A stretch of 6,827 nt of DNA from Clostridia bacterium (GCA_017386965.1 JAFOGE010000051.1:1-6827), one strand, 5' to 3'; numbered from the stretch's first letter, positions 1 to 6,468 are shown. Notes: generated by a model from the sequence alone, not told the origin. A program made the numbers and translations.

Positions 1-585
1 AATCTGTTCTCCAATAAGCGGGACTATTTCTACGCGCTGATTAGTGACGGCATGGGGGCCGGCACGGAGGCGGCCTTTACGTCGGGGCTTTGCTCGGTCT
101 TCTTGGAGAAGATGCTTCGGGCAGGGAATCGCGCTTGGACGTCTTTGCGAATGTTGAATAACATGATCCGTTCCCGCGGAGCGGATAGCCTTCGCGAATG
201 CTCCACCACGGTGGATCTTTTGGAGCTGGATTTGATGACGGGAGAGGCCTCCTTTATCAAGGGCGGTGCGGCCCCCAGCTTCGTCGTGCGGAACGGGCAG
301 GTGCAGCGCGTGCAGACGGGAACGGCACCCATCGGGATCATACCGGCGCTGAATGCCAGGGCGATGCCCTTTTCGCTTTGCATTGGAGATACCGTGGTTC
401 TGATCAGCGACGGCGTGCTTCCGGAGGACAGCGAGGACGAATGGCTCGCCGCCTTTCTTGCGACGTGCGGAGCATATACGCCGGAGGAGATTGTCTATCA
501 GATCTGCTTGCACGCCGCCGAGCGGGAGGGACACGACGATTGCTCGGCGATCGCATTGCGGATCCTGGGATCCGTAGAGGGGTAA
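1..585 (+). CDS. spoIIE: Stage II sporulation protein E, C-terminal phosphatase domain (5' partial)
   Basis: The frame is open from base 1 to a TAA at 583-585, giving the last 194 residues; the start lies outside the window. What remains is a PP2C/SpoIIE-type metal-dependent serine phosphatase domain. Visible motifs are ISDGMGAG with a metal-binding Asp at fragment residue 16, the segment ECSTTVDLLELDLMTGEASF, GGAAPSF, TAPIGI, a second Asp motif LISDGV (Asp about residue 137) and the terminal GHDDCSAIALRI with Asp at about 179-180. In known SpoIIE proteins this domain dephosphorylates the anti-anti-sigma factor SpoIIAA, releasing sigma-F in the forespore, and it follows a multi-pass membrane region and an FtsZ-interacting linker. 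Those N-terminal parts cannot be checked here. RsbU-like PP2C phosphatases share the fold, but the STTVDLLELD and TAPIGI blocks fit SpoIIE better. The next gene is convergent, so nothing downstream is in its operon. Confidence 0.92.
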   Translation, partial: NLFSNKRDYFYALISDGMGAGTEAAFTSGLCSVFLEKMLRAGNRAWTSLRMLNNMIRSRGADSLRECSTTVDLLELDLMTGEASFIKGGAAPSFVVRNGQVQRVQTGTAPIGIIPALNARAMPFSLCIGDTVVLISDGVLPEDSEDEWLAAFLATCGAYTPEEIVYQICLHAAEREGHDDCSAIALRILGSVEG

Positions 586-620
586 GGTCTTTTGCGGTGC
601 CGGCGAAGCGATGGAGGATC

Positions 621-663
621 AAAAAAAGAAGGGGAGCCGATGCAAATGCATTCGCGCTCACCC
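621..663 (-). terminator. Intrinsic terminator of the minus-strand operon
   Basis: Read on the minus strand, this is a hairpin followed by T residues. The paired blocks, in plus coordinates, are 661-663 with 631-633 (GGG/CCC), 656-659 with 634-637 (GAGC/GCTC), 653-654 with 638-639 (CG/CG) and 647-651 with 640-644 (ATGCA/TGCAT), closing on a 2-nt loop. Single bulges sit at 660, 655 and 652. After a TTC spacer comes a run of seven T residues (plus strand A at 621-627). It begins about 43 nt beyond the stop codon of the histidine phosphatase gene. On the plus strand the hairpin has no T-tract, so it should end only the minus transcript. I see no separate terminator for spoIIE in 586-706. Confidence 0.75.
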
Positions 664-706
664 TCTGTTCAAAGGAAGACGTATGGATGGGGATCGTATG
701 ATTCAT

Positions 707-1354
707 TCAGGCAAGTCCTGCGGGGAGAAAGGTCGTGTGCTCTCCCAGGTGACGGTCGTAGGCGTATTCCACAAGACGCAGGAAGTGACCCTCGTCATCG
801 TATTCGGCAATCGTAACGGATGCGTTGCTGCATCGCGGTGTGGAGGCGGCCTCCTCAAAGGGAACGCCCATCCAACGGCAGCCTGCCATGCGGACGGGAG
901 TGGCGTGACTGAAAATGGCGATGCATTTCCCCGGGTTCTGCTTTGCCAGTGCATCGACCTCGCGGCACATTCGCTCGGCCAGATCGGTCACGCTCTCGCC
1001 TCCATCCGGATGTGCGCGTCCGAGATCGTCCGTCCAGAGCGCGTAGCTTTCGGGATAGGTCTTTTTCAGCTCCGCGTAGGGCAGTCCCTCCCAAAGGCCG
1101 GCGTCGATCTCGCGAAGGTTGGCGTTCGGAATGACCGATCGCCCCTGTCTTCTTGCCGTGGCCTCCGCGGTCTGCATCGAGCGCGTAAGATCGCTGGAAT
1201 AGATCACGTCGATGGAATAACGGTCCAGATAGTGGGCGGTGCATTCCGCTTGCTTGTGCCCAAGCTCGGTCAGCACGGCGTGTCCCTGCCCGGTAAAGCG
1301 TTGTTCTAAATTGGTATTGCTCTGTCCGTGACGGACCAGAATCAGCGTTGTCAT
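707..1354 (-). CDS. Histidine phosphatase family protein (phosphoglycerate mutase-like)
   Basis: A 215-residue protein, normal for single-domain branch-1 histidine phosphatases. The N-terminal LVRHGQS holds the nucleophilic His9 in the RHG motif. The other phosphate-pocket residues are Arg58 in SSDLTRSMQTAE, acidic Glu82 in LREIDAGLWEG and the second His150 in IFSHATPVR. The family includes cofactor-dependent phosphoglycerate mutases, alpha-ribazole phosphatases (CobC) and broad-specificity phosphatases. The G(L/R)WEG block and short length favour a phosphatase over a true mutase, but the substrate cannot be read from the sequence. There is no signal peptide, so it is probably cytoplasmic. 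A GAAAGGA sequence about 12 nt upstream is a somewhat distant ribosome-binding site. It is the last gene of the operon, 24 nt after the regulator gene and followed by a hairpin terminator. Confidence 0.9.
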   Translation of the reverse strand: MTTLILVRHGQSNTNLEQRFTGQGHAVLTELGHKQAECTAHYLDRYSIDVIYSSDLTRSMQTAEATARRQGRSVIPNANLREIDAGLWEGLPYAELKKTYPESYALWTDDLGRAHPDGGESVTDLAERMCREVDALAKQNPGKCIAIFSHATPVRMAGCRWMGVPFEEAASTPRCSNASVTIAEYDDEGHFLRLVEYAYDRHLGEHTTFLPAGLA

Positions 1355-1378
1355 AGGAGAATTTTTTCCTTTCGGAGA

Positions 1379-2029
1379 TCAGTCGAGGATTCCCGCACGC
1401 AGGCAGTATCCCTTCCCGTAAACGTTTGTGATCAAGGGGCGCGGATCAAGCACGGCTGCCTTTCGGTTGATGGAGGCAACCGTTGCGGAGAGGGCGGCGA
1501 CCGATGGCGGGTCGGTTGGATAGCAGAGTGTGAGAAGATCGTCGGCCGAGGTCAGGCGCGGTGCGCGGTAGAACAGGCAGCGCAGCAGGGCGTGCTCACA
1601 TGGGGAAAGCCGCAAGGGGTATCCCATATAGAGAGTTGCGGAGGGATCCGGACCGATGCTGAGCGAAAAGGAGGTCATCGCCTCCTCGCGCCATCCCATG
1701 TCCCGACGGCAAAAATCAAGAGCATCCTCCAGGATCTCGTCAAAATGCTTCTCCCGCAGGATGCGGTCGATCTCGCAGGAGGGGATCTGACCATTCTGCA
1801 GCAAAAGTGCGATCGGGATCTGCGGATAACGCATCCGCAGATCCCGACAGAGCAGCTCTGCCGATGCAAGACACTCCGTGCCGTCGATCAGAACACCGCC
1901 GCAGTCCTTTTCCTCACAGAGAAAGCGTGCGGTTTCGGTCGGCGTTCGGAAAAGGAAGATACCGCTTTGAAAGAGCGCGGCGGCAAGCTGTTCCCCAAAC
2001 GGCCTTCGGTCGGTGACAAGAATCAGCAT
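1379..2029 (-). CDS. OmpR-type winged-helix regulator with degenerate receiver domain
   Basis: A 216-residue protein, close to the usual OmpR/PhoB length. The C-terminal part (about residues 121-212) reads as a Trans_reg_C winged helix: PLRLSPCEHALLRCLF, then LTSADDLL for the first helices, SVAALSATVASINRKA for the recognition helix, and the wing LITNVYGKGYCL. The N-terminal part (1-110) has receiver-like strands LILVTD and GGVLIDG, with Asp7 and Asp49 where the acidic pocket and phosphoacceptor would fall. I see only one N-terminal acidic residue, and no clear conserved Thr/Ser or Lys of the later strands, so phosphorylation is doubtful. It probably binds DNA; the targets are unknown. The ATG overlaps the upstream stop (TGATG) and has GAGGA only 3 nt before it, which suggests translational coupling to the isomerase gene. 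No histidine kinase gene is nearby. Confidence 0.82.
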   Translation of the reverse strand: MLILVTDRRPFGEQLAAALFQSGIFLFRTPTETARFLCEEKDCGGVLIDGTECLASAELLCRDLRMRYPQIPIALLLQNGQIPSCEIDRILREKHFDEILEDALDFCRRDMGWREEAMTSFSLSIGPDPSATLYMGYPLRLSPCEHALLRCLFYRAPRLTSADDLLTLCYPTDPPSVAALSATVASINRKAAVLDPRPLITNVYGKGYCLRAGILD

Positions 2030-2694
2030 CAGTCCTCGGTAGGAGTTACAAAGCTTGCGTTGACGATGGTGGGAGGATCAATCGGGCGGTCGTTCGCTCC
2101 GGTGGGAACGGCAACGAGCGCGTCAATAACGTTCATGCCGTAAACGACCTCTCCAAAGGAGGCGTACTGGCCGTCCCAGTAAGGGTAGTCAGAGGCCAGA
2201 ATAAAGAACTGGGAGGATGCGGAATCGTAGGAATAGCCGTTGCGAGCCATGGAGATGACGCCGCGCGTATGGCTTAAGGGGTTGACCCAGCCGTTTGCAT
2301 CAAATTCGCCCTTGATATTTTTGCCGGAGCCGCCGTAGCCCATTCCCTCGGGGTCGCCGCCCTGAATGATGCTGACGCCCCTGTTCAGGATGCGGTGGAA
2401 GATCAGACCGTCATAGAACTTCTCGGATACCAGCTCCTGGAAGTTGGCTACCGTAATGGGAGCAACGGAGGAGTAAAGACGAATGACGATGGAGCCGCTC
2501 TTTTCTTCTCCGCGAGCGGTCGTATAAGTGATGTTCATGCGGACGTATTCGGTGATGTCCTCGCTTGCGGTATAGCCCTCGATCTCGCCGAAGGAATCGG
2601 TGCAGGAGGAGAGTGCCATGGGGAGCAGGCCTATGCAAAGAACGGCCAAGAGGAGAGAAAGCAATCGAGGAAATGCGGAACGGAGCTTTGTCAT
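2029..2694 (-). CDS. Cyclophilin-type peptidyl-prolyl cis-trans isomerase, predicted lipoprotein
   Basis: A 221-residue protein. The frame is open further upstream to 2823, but the ATG at 2694 is preferred: AGAGAGG lies 9 nt before it, the promoter -10 lies 37 nt further out, and translation from here starts directly with a lipoprotein signal (MTKLRSAFPR, a Leu-rich core, then LSSC with the lipidated Cys at residue 31). The cyclophilin domain spans about residues 50-217. Active-site blocks are FYDGLIFHRI (Phe99, His100, Arg101), IIQGGDPEGMGYGG (Gln111), VISMAR and SSQFFI (Gln162, Phe163). In WDGQYASFGEV a Tyr replaces the His of human cyclophilin A (position 126), while the catalytic Arg is kept. 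It should sit on the outer face of the cytoplasmic membrane and speed prolyl isomerisation in secreted or membrane proteins. It is the first gene of a three-gene operon. Confidence 0.9.
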   Translation of the reverse strand: MTKLRSAFPRLLSLLLAVLCIGLLPMALSSCTDSFGEIEGYTASEDITEYVRMNITYTTARGEEKSGSIVIRLYSSVAPITVANFQELVSEKFYDGLIFHRILNRGVSIIQGGDPEGMGYGGSGKNIKGEFDANGWVNPLSHTRGVISMARNGYSYDSASSQFFILASDYPYWDGQYASFGEVVYGMNVIDALVAVPTGANDRPIDPPTIVNASFVTPTED

Positions 2695-2703
2695 TTTTGA
2701 AAA

Positions 2704-2710
2704 CCTCTCT
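2704..2710 (-). promoter_or_regulatory. Ribosome-binding site deciding the isomerase start
   Basis: On the minus strand this reads AGAGAGG and ends 9 nt before the ATG at 2694. The upstream in-frame start at 2823 lies above the promoter and would place a charged, non-signal stretch ahead of the lipoprotein signal. This site therefore supports the shorter reading. Confidence 0.7.
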
Positions 2711-2731
2711 TTATTTGTATTCACAACCACC

Positions 2732-2760
2732 ATTGTATCAAAAAAACCTCTGCGTGTCAA
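2732..2760 (-). promoter_or_regulatory. Sigma-A type promoter of the isomerase-regulator-phosphatase operon
   Basis: On the minus strand, a perfect -35 TTGACA (plus 2755-2760), a 17-bp spacer and a -10 TACAAT (plus 2732-2737), one base from consensus. Transcription would start near 2725, giving a leader of about 30 nt with the AGAGAGG site. This suggests vegetative housekeeping expression. A short inverted repeat (ATTTC/GAAAT, 2763-2776) lies just upstream of the -35; I cannot say whether anything binds it. Confidence 0.85.
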
Positions 2761-2845
2761 GAATTTCTTTGGAAATGAGAAATAATTTACAGTCTGCTCG
2801 GATATGATAGAAGGGAAGGACATGTCCGCGAAGGGAGAGGATCGG

Positions 2846-3928
2846 ATGATGGAGGGAAGAATCGGAAGACTGGCATCCCAGTTGATCTGTATTGCTTTGG
2901 GAGGCGGCGCGCTGCTTCTTCTGCTTCGCTATTTGTTTCCCTGCATTCTGCCCTTTCTGATCGCATGGCTCCTCTCTCGCGCGGTGCTTCCCTTTGCGCG
3001 AAGGCTCGGAGAGCGGATCCATACCTCGGAGCGGATCCTGGCGCCTCTCTTTTTGCTTCTGCTCTTTCTGGGGGTGATTCTTCTGATCGGGTTCTCGGCA
3101 AAAAGACTTTTTGCGGAGCTGATGCAATTTTTAGAGGGACTGTTGCAGAAAAAGGAAGGCGCTTTTGGGGGATTGGAGCTGCTTTTGGAAAGAATGAAGG
3201 CGTGGGGAGAAGGATTGGGGCTCTACTCGGGAAAGCACGCCGAAGCCCTTGGCGCTCTTTTGCAGGAGGCTCTGGGTGGCCTTTTGCAGAGCGTGAGTGC
3301 GGCATTGCCCACACTTGCTGCAAAAATTCTTTCCGCTCTGCCGGAGATCCTGCTCGTCAGCGTGATCACGGTCATATCGGGCTTTTACTTCTGCATCGAC
3401 GGAGATCGGATCTTCAAAGGGATCTGCCAAAGGCTTCCGCAACGCTGGCAAACGGCGCTTCCAAAATGGAGAAGCGCATCCGTTCGCTTTTTCAAACGCT
3501 ATCTGCGAGCCTATTTGATCCTTTTTGCTCTGACCTTTCTCGGGCTCTGTCTCGGCTTTTCCATCCTTGGAGTGGAGTACGCCTTCCTCGTATCCCTTTT
3601 GACCGCAGTTGTGGATCTGCTCCCCGTTCTGGGGGTTGGAACCGTTCTGGTACCATGGGCCGCAGTGGTGCTTTTGCAGGAGCGCTTTTATCTGGGCTTC
3701 GGTCTTTTGATCCTATACGGAGTCATGCTGATCCTGCGTCAGATCCTGGAGCCTCGGCTGGTTGGAAAAAGCCTGGGCTTGCATCCGGTTCTGACCCTGT
3801 TTGCGGGATATGCGGGATGGCGGCTGTTTGGAGTGGTCGGGATGATCCTCGGCCCACCGATTGCGATGCTTTTGCGGATCGCGATCGGAGCCTGCGCGCG
3901 CACAGGAGAAGCGCAGGACGTTTTTTAA
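2846..3928 (+). CDS. ytvI: YtvI-like sporulation integral membrane protein (AI-2E/PerM permease family)
   Basis: A polytopic membrane protein of 360 residues from this start. An N-terminal pair of membrane spans (LLLLLRYLFPCILPFLIAWL, then LFLLLLFLGVILLIGF) is followed by an amphipathic soluble stretch. After it come a span at ISGFYFCIDGDRIF and a C-terminal cluster of spans with the family blocks LVSLLTAVVDLLPVLGVGTVLVPWA, ILEPRLVGKSLGLHP and FGVVGMILGPPIAM. These place it in the AI-2E/PerM family. Clostridial members of this type are annotated as the sporulation protein YtvI; the transported substrate is unknown. Start choice: in-frame ATGs lie at 2804, 2822, 2846 and 2849. GGAG (2834-2837) sits 8 nt before 2846 and GAGAGG 8 nt before 2849, so the start is uncertain by a few codons. 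It is transcribed divergently from the isomerase operon. No convincing promoter was found, which could fit a sporulation sigma factor but does not prove one. Confidence 0.85.
   Translation: MMEGRIGRLASQLICIALGGGALLLLLRYLFPCILPFLIAWLLSRAVLPFARRLGERIHTSERILAPLFLLLLFLGVILLIGFSAKRLFAELMQFLEGLLQKKEGAFGGLELLLERMKAWGEGLGLYSGKHAEALGALLQEALGGLLQSVSAALPTLAAKILSALPEILLVSVITVISGFYFCIDGDRIFKGICQRLPQRWQTALPKWRSASVRFFKRYLRAYLILFALTFLGLCLGFSILGVEYAFLVSLLTAVVDLLPVLGVGTVLVPWAAVVLLQERFYLGFGLLILYGVMLILRQILEPRLVGKSLGLHPVLTLFAGYAGWRLFGVVGMILGPPIAMLLRIAIGACARTGEAQDVF
3891..3926 (+). terminator. Intrinsic terminator embedded in the 3' end of the YtvI-like gene
   Basis: The arms CCTGCGC (3891-3897) and GCGCAGG (3911-3917) form a 7-bp GC-rich stem with a 13-nt loop. 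A 3-nt spacer (ACG) and six T residues at 3921-3926 follow, with more T downstream (AATTTT). The T-run includes the first base of the TAA stop, so the hairpin encodes the last residues of the protein. It separates this gene from the lipid operon, whose own promoter starts 47 nt further on. Confidence 0.7.
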
Positions 3929-3972
3929 TTTTACAAACAAATTGTATCTTTTACTGAAAAACGAAAAAAGAC

Positions 3973-4001
3973 TTGAAAATTCGGTGCTTCTGTGGTATAA
4001 T
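3973..4001 (+). promoter_or_regulatory. Strong sigma-A promoter of the lipid operon (extended -10)
   Basis: The -35 TTGAAA (3973-3978), a 17-bp spacer and a perfect -10 TATAAT (3996-4001), with an upstream TG at 3993-3994 making an extended -10. AT-rich sequence lies upstream (3921-3972), as in promoters with UP-like elements. Transcription should begin near 4008, giving a leader of about 44 nt before the GTG at 4052. Confidence 0.88.
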
Positions 4002-4051
4002 GGTCGCAAGCTTTCAGACCGTCGGAATTCGAAAGGGTTGGTGACGCAACG

Positions 4052-4798
4052 GTGAAAAATATCCTGCGGAATCTGAGGAGCGCGATCGGTTATTATCGCG
4101 ATATTCGCCTGTCGAATCTGCATTCCCCTCGCTACAAGCATCTCTTTTTGCTCCTCTATTGGCCGCTTTACGGTTTGCTTTTTGGACTGGTGGAGAGTAA
4201 ATGGCCGTCGATATGGGAATCTATCACGGGAGAGCCCCTGGTGTTTTTTGAGGTGGCTTGTCCTCTGGATTCGTGGATCCCCTTTTGCGAATGGTTCGTC
4301 ATCCCATACTATTTTTGGTTTGCCTATCTCGTGGGAATGCTGCTCTATGGGCTGCTTTTTGATCGGCAGAGCTTTCGGGACTGCATGTATTTCATTATGC
4401 TGACCTATAGCGCAACGATAGTGATCTATTTGCTCTGGCCGAATATGCAGGCCCTGCGCCCTGCTGCATTCGACAGAGAGAACGTGCTTACGTGGATCGT
4501 GCAAAAGCTTTACAACTTTGATACCAATACCAACGTTTGCCCCTCCATTCATGTTTTGGGATCGGTGGCGGTTTACCTTACGGGGCTTCGGGCCCCTCGC
4601 TTGCAGCATTGGGGATGGAAGGTCTTCTTTCACACCTCCAATCTTCTGATCTGCCTGTCCACCGTTTTTCTGAAGCAGCACTCGATCCTGGACGTCTTTG
4701 CGGCGCTCCTCCTTTGCGCGATCGCATATCCCTTTGCTTTTTACATCCTTGGGAGGAAGCAGAGAGCATCCGAGAGGATCGGTGCGGAAACAAATTGA
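4052..4798 (+). CDS. PAP2-superfamily membrane phosphatase
   Basis: A 248-residue protein with about five or six hydrophobic spans. Catalytic blocks are NVCPSIHV (Pro164, Ser165, His167; motif C2) and STVFLKQHSILDV (Ser203, Gln209, His210, Asp214; motif C3). The Arg usual after the Ser of C3 is replaced by Thr, and the KX6RP motif C1 is reduced to ALRP (Arg136-Pro137). This pattern resembles the inositolphosphotransferase/Aur1-like PAP2 subgroup more than classical lipid phosphatases. The family removes phosphate from, or transfers it between, lipid phosphates such as phosphatidate or undecaprenyl pyrophosphate, at the outer membrane face. Here the likely use is lipid supply for the downstream glycosyltransferase, which is inference. 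The start is GTG: no in-frame ATG precedes the conserved part, and the nearest Shine-Dalgarno-like sequence, AAAGGG at 4032-4037, is 14 nt away. It is the first gene of a three-gene operon. Confidence 0.85.
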   Translation: MKNILRNLRSAIGYYRDIRLSNLHSPRYKHLFLLLYWPLYGLLFGLVESKWPSIWESITGEPLVFFEVACPLDSWIPFCEWFVIPYYFWFAYLVGMLLYGLLFDRQSFRDCMYFIMLTYSATIVIYLLWPNMQALRPAAFDRENVLTWIVQKLYNFDTNTNVCPSIHVLGSVAVYLTGLRAPRLQHWGWKVFFHTSNLLICLSTVFLKQHSILDVFAALLLCAIAYPFAFYILGRKQRASERIGAETN

Positions 4799-4804
4799 TT
4801 TTTG

Positions 4805-4811
4805 AAGGAGG
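4805..4811 (+). promoter_or_regulatory. Ribosome-binding site deciding the CrtO-like gene start
   Basis: AAGGAGG, a near-complete Shine-Dalgarno, ends 5 nt before GTG 4817-4819. A TTG in the same frame at 4802 would lie on top of this site and is therefore rejected as the start. Confidence 0.8.
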
Positions 4812-4816
4812 TAGCC

Positions 4817-5314
4817 GTGGCTTTTTTGAAGAGCTGTATCTACGTCTTGGCCATTGGAATCGCCTCGCATTTTGTGGGCGAAGCGCTCCCCAGACGTTGG
4901 TTTTGCTGGGATGCTTTTCCGTATCGGGCATGGAAGTGGGAGAAGGAAGGAAAAATTTACGATCGACTTCGCATCCGAGCATGGAAGGATCATCTGCCGG
5001 ATATGAGCCGCGTTATGAAGGATATGATCCCGAAAAGGGTTGGAACGTGCCCGACCTCCGAGCGGATTTATATTCTCATTCGAGAAACCTGCGTGGCAGA
5101 ATGCATCCACGCTCTGCTTTGTATTTGCTCCATTGTGATCTACTTCTTTTGGAGGAACGGGATCGGAATTTTCCTTGCCGTTCTGTCTGTTCTTTGCAAT
5201 CTGCCCTTTATTTTGATCCAGCGGTATAACCGCCCCGCTTTGGTTGCACTGGCGGAGCGATTGGAGAGAAGAGAGGAGAGAAAGCGCAATGCGTGTACTT
5301 CTTCTGTCAGCTAA
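4817..5314 (+). CDS. CrtO-like (glycosyl-4,4'-diaponeurosporenoate acyltransferase family) membrane protein
   Basis: A 165-residue protein from the GTG with the AAGGAGG site. It has an N-terminal membrane span (about residues 5-25), a conserved cytoplasmic-type block WKWEKEGKIYDRLRIRAWKD then HLPD (about 39-62), an E-x-x-H pair (Glu95, His98) opening a second span, a third span, and the ending LPFILIQRYNRP (129-140). The WEKEG-IY--L-I--WKD-LPD block and the terminal PF-LIQRYNRP match my memory of CrtO, the staphylococcal enzyme that acylates the glucose of a carotenoid to form staphyloxanthin. Relatives occur in many Clostridia without carotenoid genes, and none are visible here, so the acceptor is more likely a glycolipid, which is inference. 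The tail after residue 148 is charged and overlaps the next gene. It begins 18 nt after the PAP2 stop. Confidence 0.75.
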   Translation: MAFLKSCIYVLAIGIASHFVGEALPRRWFCWDAFPYRAWKWEKEGKIYDRLRIRAWKDHLPDMSRVMKDMIPKRVGTCPTSERIYILIRETCVAECIHALLCICSIVIYFFWRNGIGIFLAVLSVLCNLPFILIQRYNRPALVALAERLERREERKRNACTSSVS

Positions 5315-6395
5315 CACGGGGGCGGGACACAATTCTGCGGCGGCTGCGATCGGAGAGGCACTTTCCGAGCGCGGAGAGAGCTGGGAGATCGTGGATTCCC
5401 TCGCTTTTATTTCCGAGAAGGTATCCGACTTTGTCAGCTGGGGACATTCTTACGTTTACCGCCATTTTCCAAGACTTTTTGGAGCGGGATACCGCTTTGA
5501 GGAGAATCACTCGGTAAAATTCATTTACGATCAATGCGCCAAGGGCGTTCCCGCCTTGCAGAAGAAGCTGGAGGAGGGATGGGATGCGGTAATTTGCGTC
5601 CACGTCTTTGCGGGAATGATGATGACCGAGCTGCGGCGGCGCGAGGAAAGAGGCTTGCCCTGCATTTTCGTAGCCACCGATTATACCTGCAGCCCGGGGG
5701 TTTCCGAGCTGGATATGGATCTGTTTTGCATCCCGCACGAGTCCCTTCGGGGGGAATTTGTGCGAAACGGTGTGCCGCGTGAGCGTATCGTGGCGTCCGG
5801 CATCCCCGTTCGCCGTGCCTTCTACGAGCCGATCGAACAGGACGAGGCAAAGCGTGCGTTAGGACTTCCCACAGGGAGAAGCATGGTGATGCTCAGTTGC
5901 GGAAGCATGGGATGTGGGCACATGGAGAAAAACGCTCTGCAGCTATGTGAGCGGATGCCTGAGGCAGCGTATCTTACGGTGATCTGCGGAAGCAATCAAA
6001 GGACGTACGAGGCTCTTTTGCCCTATGCATCCGAGCGATTCAAGGTGATTGGATTTACGGATCAGATGTCGCTTTATATGTCGGCGGCGGAGCTTTACAT
6101 CACAAAGCCCGGAGGCTTGACAACGAGCGAGGCAATCGCCAAGCGGCTGCCGATGATCTTTATCAATGCCGTTCCGGGATGCGAAACCAGAAATTATGAG
6201 TTTTTGATACGAAGCGGAGTGGCAAGCGGTACCGGAAATTGGAGAAGGGTGACCGCGACCGTAAACCAAGAGCTTCGCCGACGGGAGCTGCCGAGAAGGC
6301 AGGTGAGCATGATGCAACGCCTTTTTGGAGAGCAACGCGCGGCGGACGTGATATGCCAGAGGCTTTCGTCCTGCATTTCTGCAGGGAAGGCATAG
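5289..6395 (+). CDS. MGDG-synthase/UgtP-type glycosyltransferase (GT28 family)
   Basis: A 368-residue protein. The N-terminal MGDG-synthase domain (about 1-170) opens with MRVLLLSANTGAGHNSAAAA, the glycine-rich acceptor loop, and holds VHVFAGMMMTEL, VATDYT and SGIPV. The C-terminal GT28 donor domain (about 195-365) has MLSCGSMGCG, the KPGGLTTSEA nucleotide-sugar block (273-282) and PGCETRN. Relatives transfer glucose or galactose from a UDP-sugar to diacylglycerol (B. subtilis UgtP, plant MGD), acting at the inner face of the membrane; UgtP also links UDP-glucose to cell division. MurG shares the fold but lacks this N-terminal motif. The frame is open to 5244, but ATG 5289 has GGAGAG 8 nt before it and puts the motif at the N-terminus, as usual. 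This start overlaps the CrtO-like gene by 26 nt in another frame, pointing to coupled translation. Sugar donor and acceptor are not determined. Confidence 0.88.
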   Translation: MRVLLLSANTGAGHNSAAAAIGEALSERGESWEIVDSLAFISEKVSDFVSWGHSYVYRHFPRLFGAGYRFEENHSVKFIYDQCAKGVPALQKKLEEGWDAVICVHVFAGMMMTELRRREERGLPCIFVATDYTCSPGVSELDMDLFCIPHESLRGEFVRNGVPRERIVASGIPVRRAFYEPIEQDEAKRALGLPTGRSMVMLSCGSMGCGHMEKNALQLCERMPEAAYLTVICGSNQRTYEALLPYASERFKVIGFTDQMSLYMSAAELYITKPGGLTTSEAIAKRLPMIFINAVPGCETRNYEFLIRSGVASGTGNWRRVTATVNQELRRRELPRRQVSMMQRLFGEQRAADVICQRLSSCISAGKA

Positions 6396-6468
6396 AGGTC
6401 CCCGGAGAGGGGAAAGCAAAAAATGGGTGACCGTGATTCCAAAAGAAATGGAAGGCGGCACCCCATAT

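Noticed and set aside
586..706. Possible small gene between spoIIE and the histidine phosphatase
   Set aside because: Short frames starting at 592, 611 or 640 continue antisense into the phosphatase gene and have no recognisable product. The stretch is better explained by the minus-strand terminator at 621-663.
1328..2143. Plus-strand open frame opposite the regulator and histidine phosphatase genes
   Set aside because: It is antisense to genes with clear motifs and shows no family resemblance. The same applies to the plus-strand frame at 611-1309 opposite the histidine phosphatase.
2786..2808. Promoter for the YtvI-like gene (TTTACA and TATGAT)
   Set aside because: The spacing is 11 bp, too short for a sigma-A promoter, and no alternative -35 or clear sporulation sigma motif was found.
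2965..3957. 330-codon plus-strand frame overlapping the YtvI-like gene
   Set aside because: An out-of-frame reading rich in Arg, Gly and Ser with no membrane or domain pattern. The other frame encodes a recognisable permease.
3713..5332. Long open frame (539 codons) on the minus strand
   Set aside because: It lies antisense to the YtvI-like gene end, the lipid promoter, PAP2 and the CrtO-like gene. All of these have family motifs on the plus strand. The antisense product is low in hydrophobic structure, has no recognised motif and no good ribosome site, so it is a by-product of plus-strand codon use.
6399..6413. Hairpin TCCCC/GGGGA after the glycosyltransferase gene as a terminator
   Set aside because: The stem is only 5 bp and is followed by A-rich rather than T-rich sequence, so it is not a usable intrinsic terminator on the plus strand.
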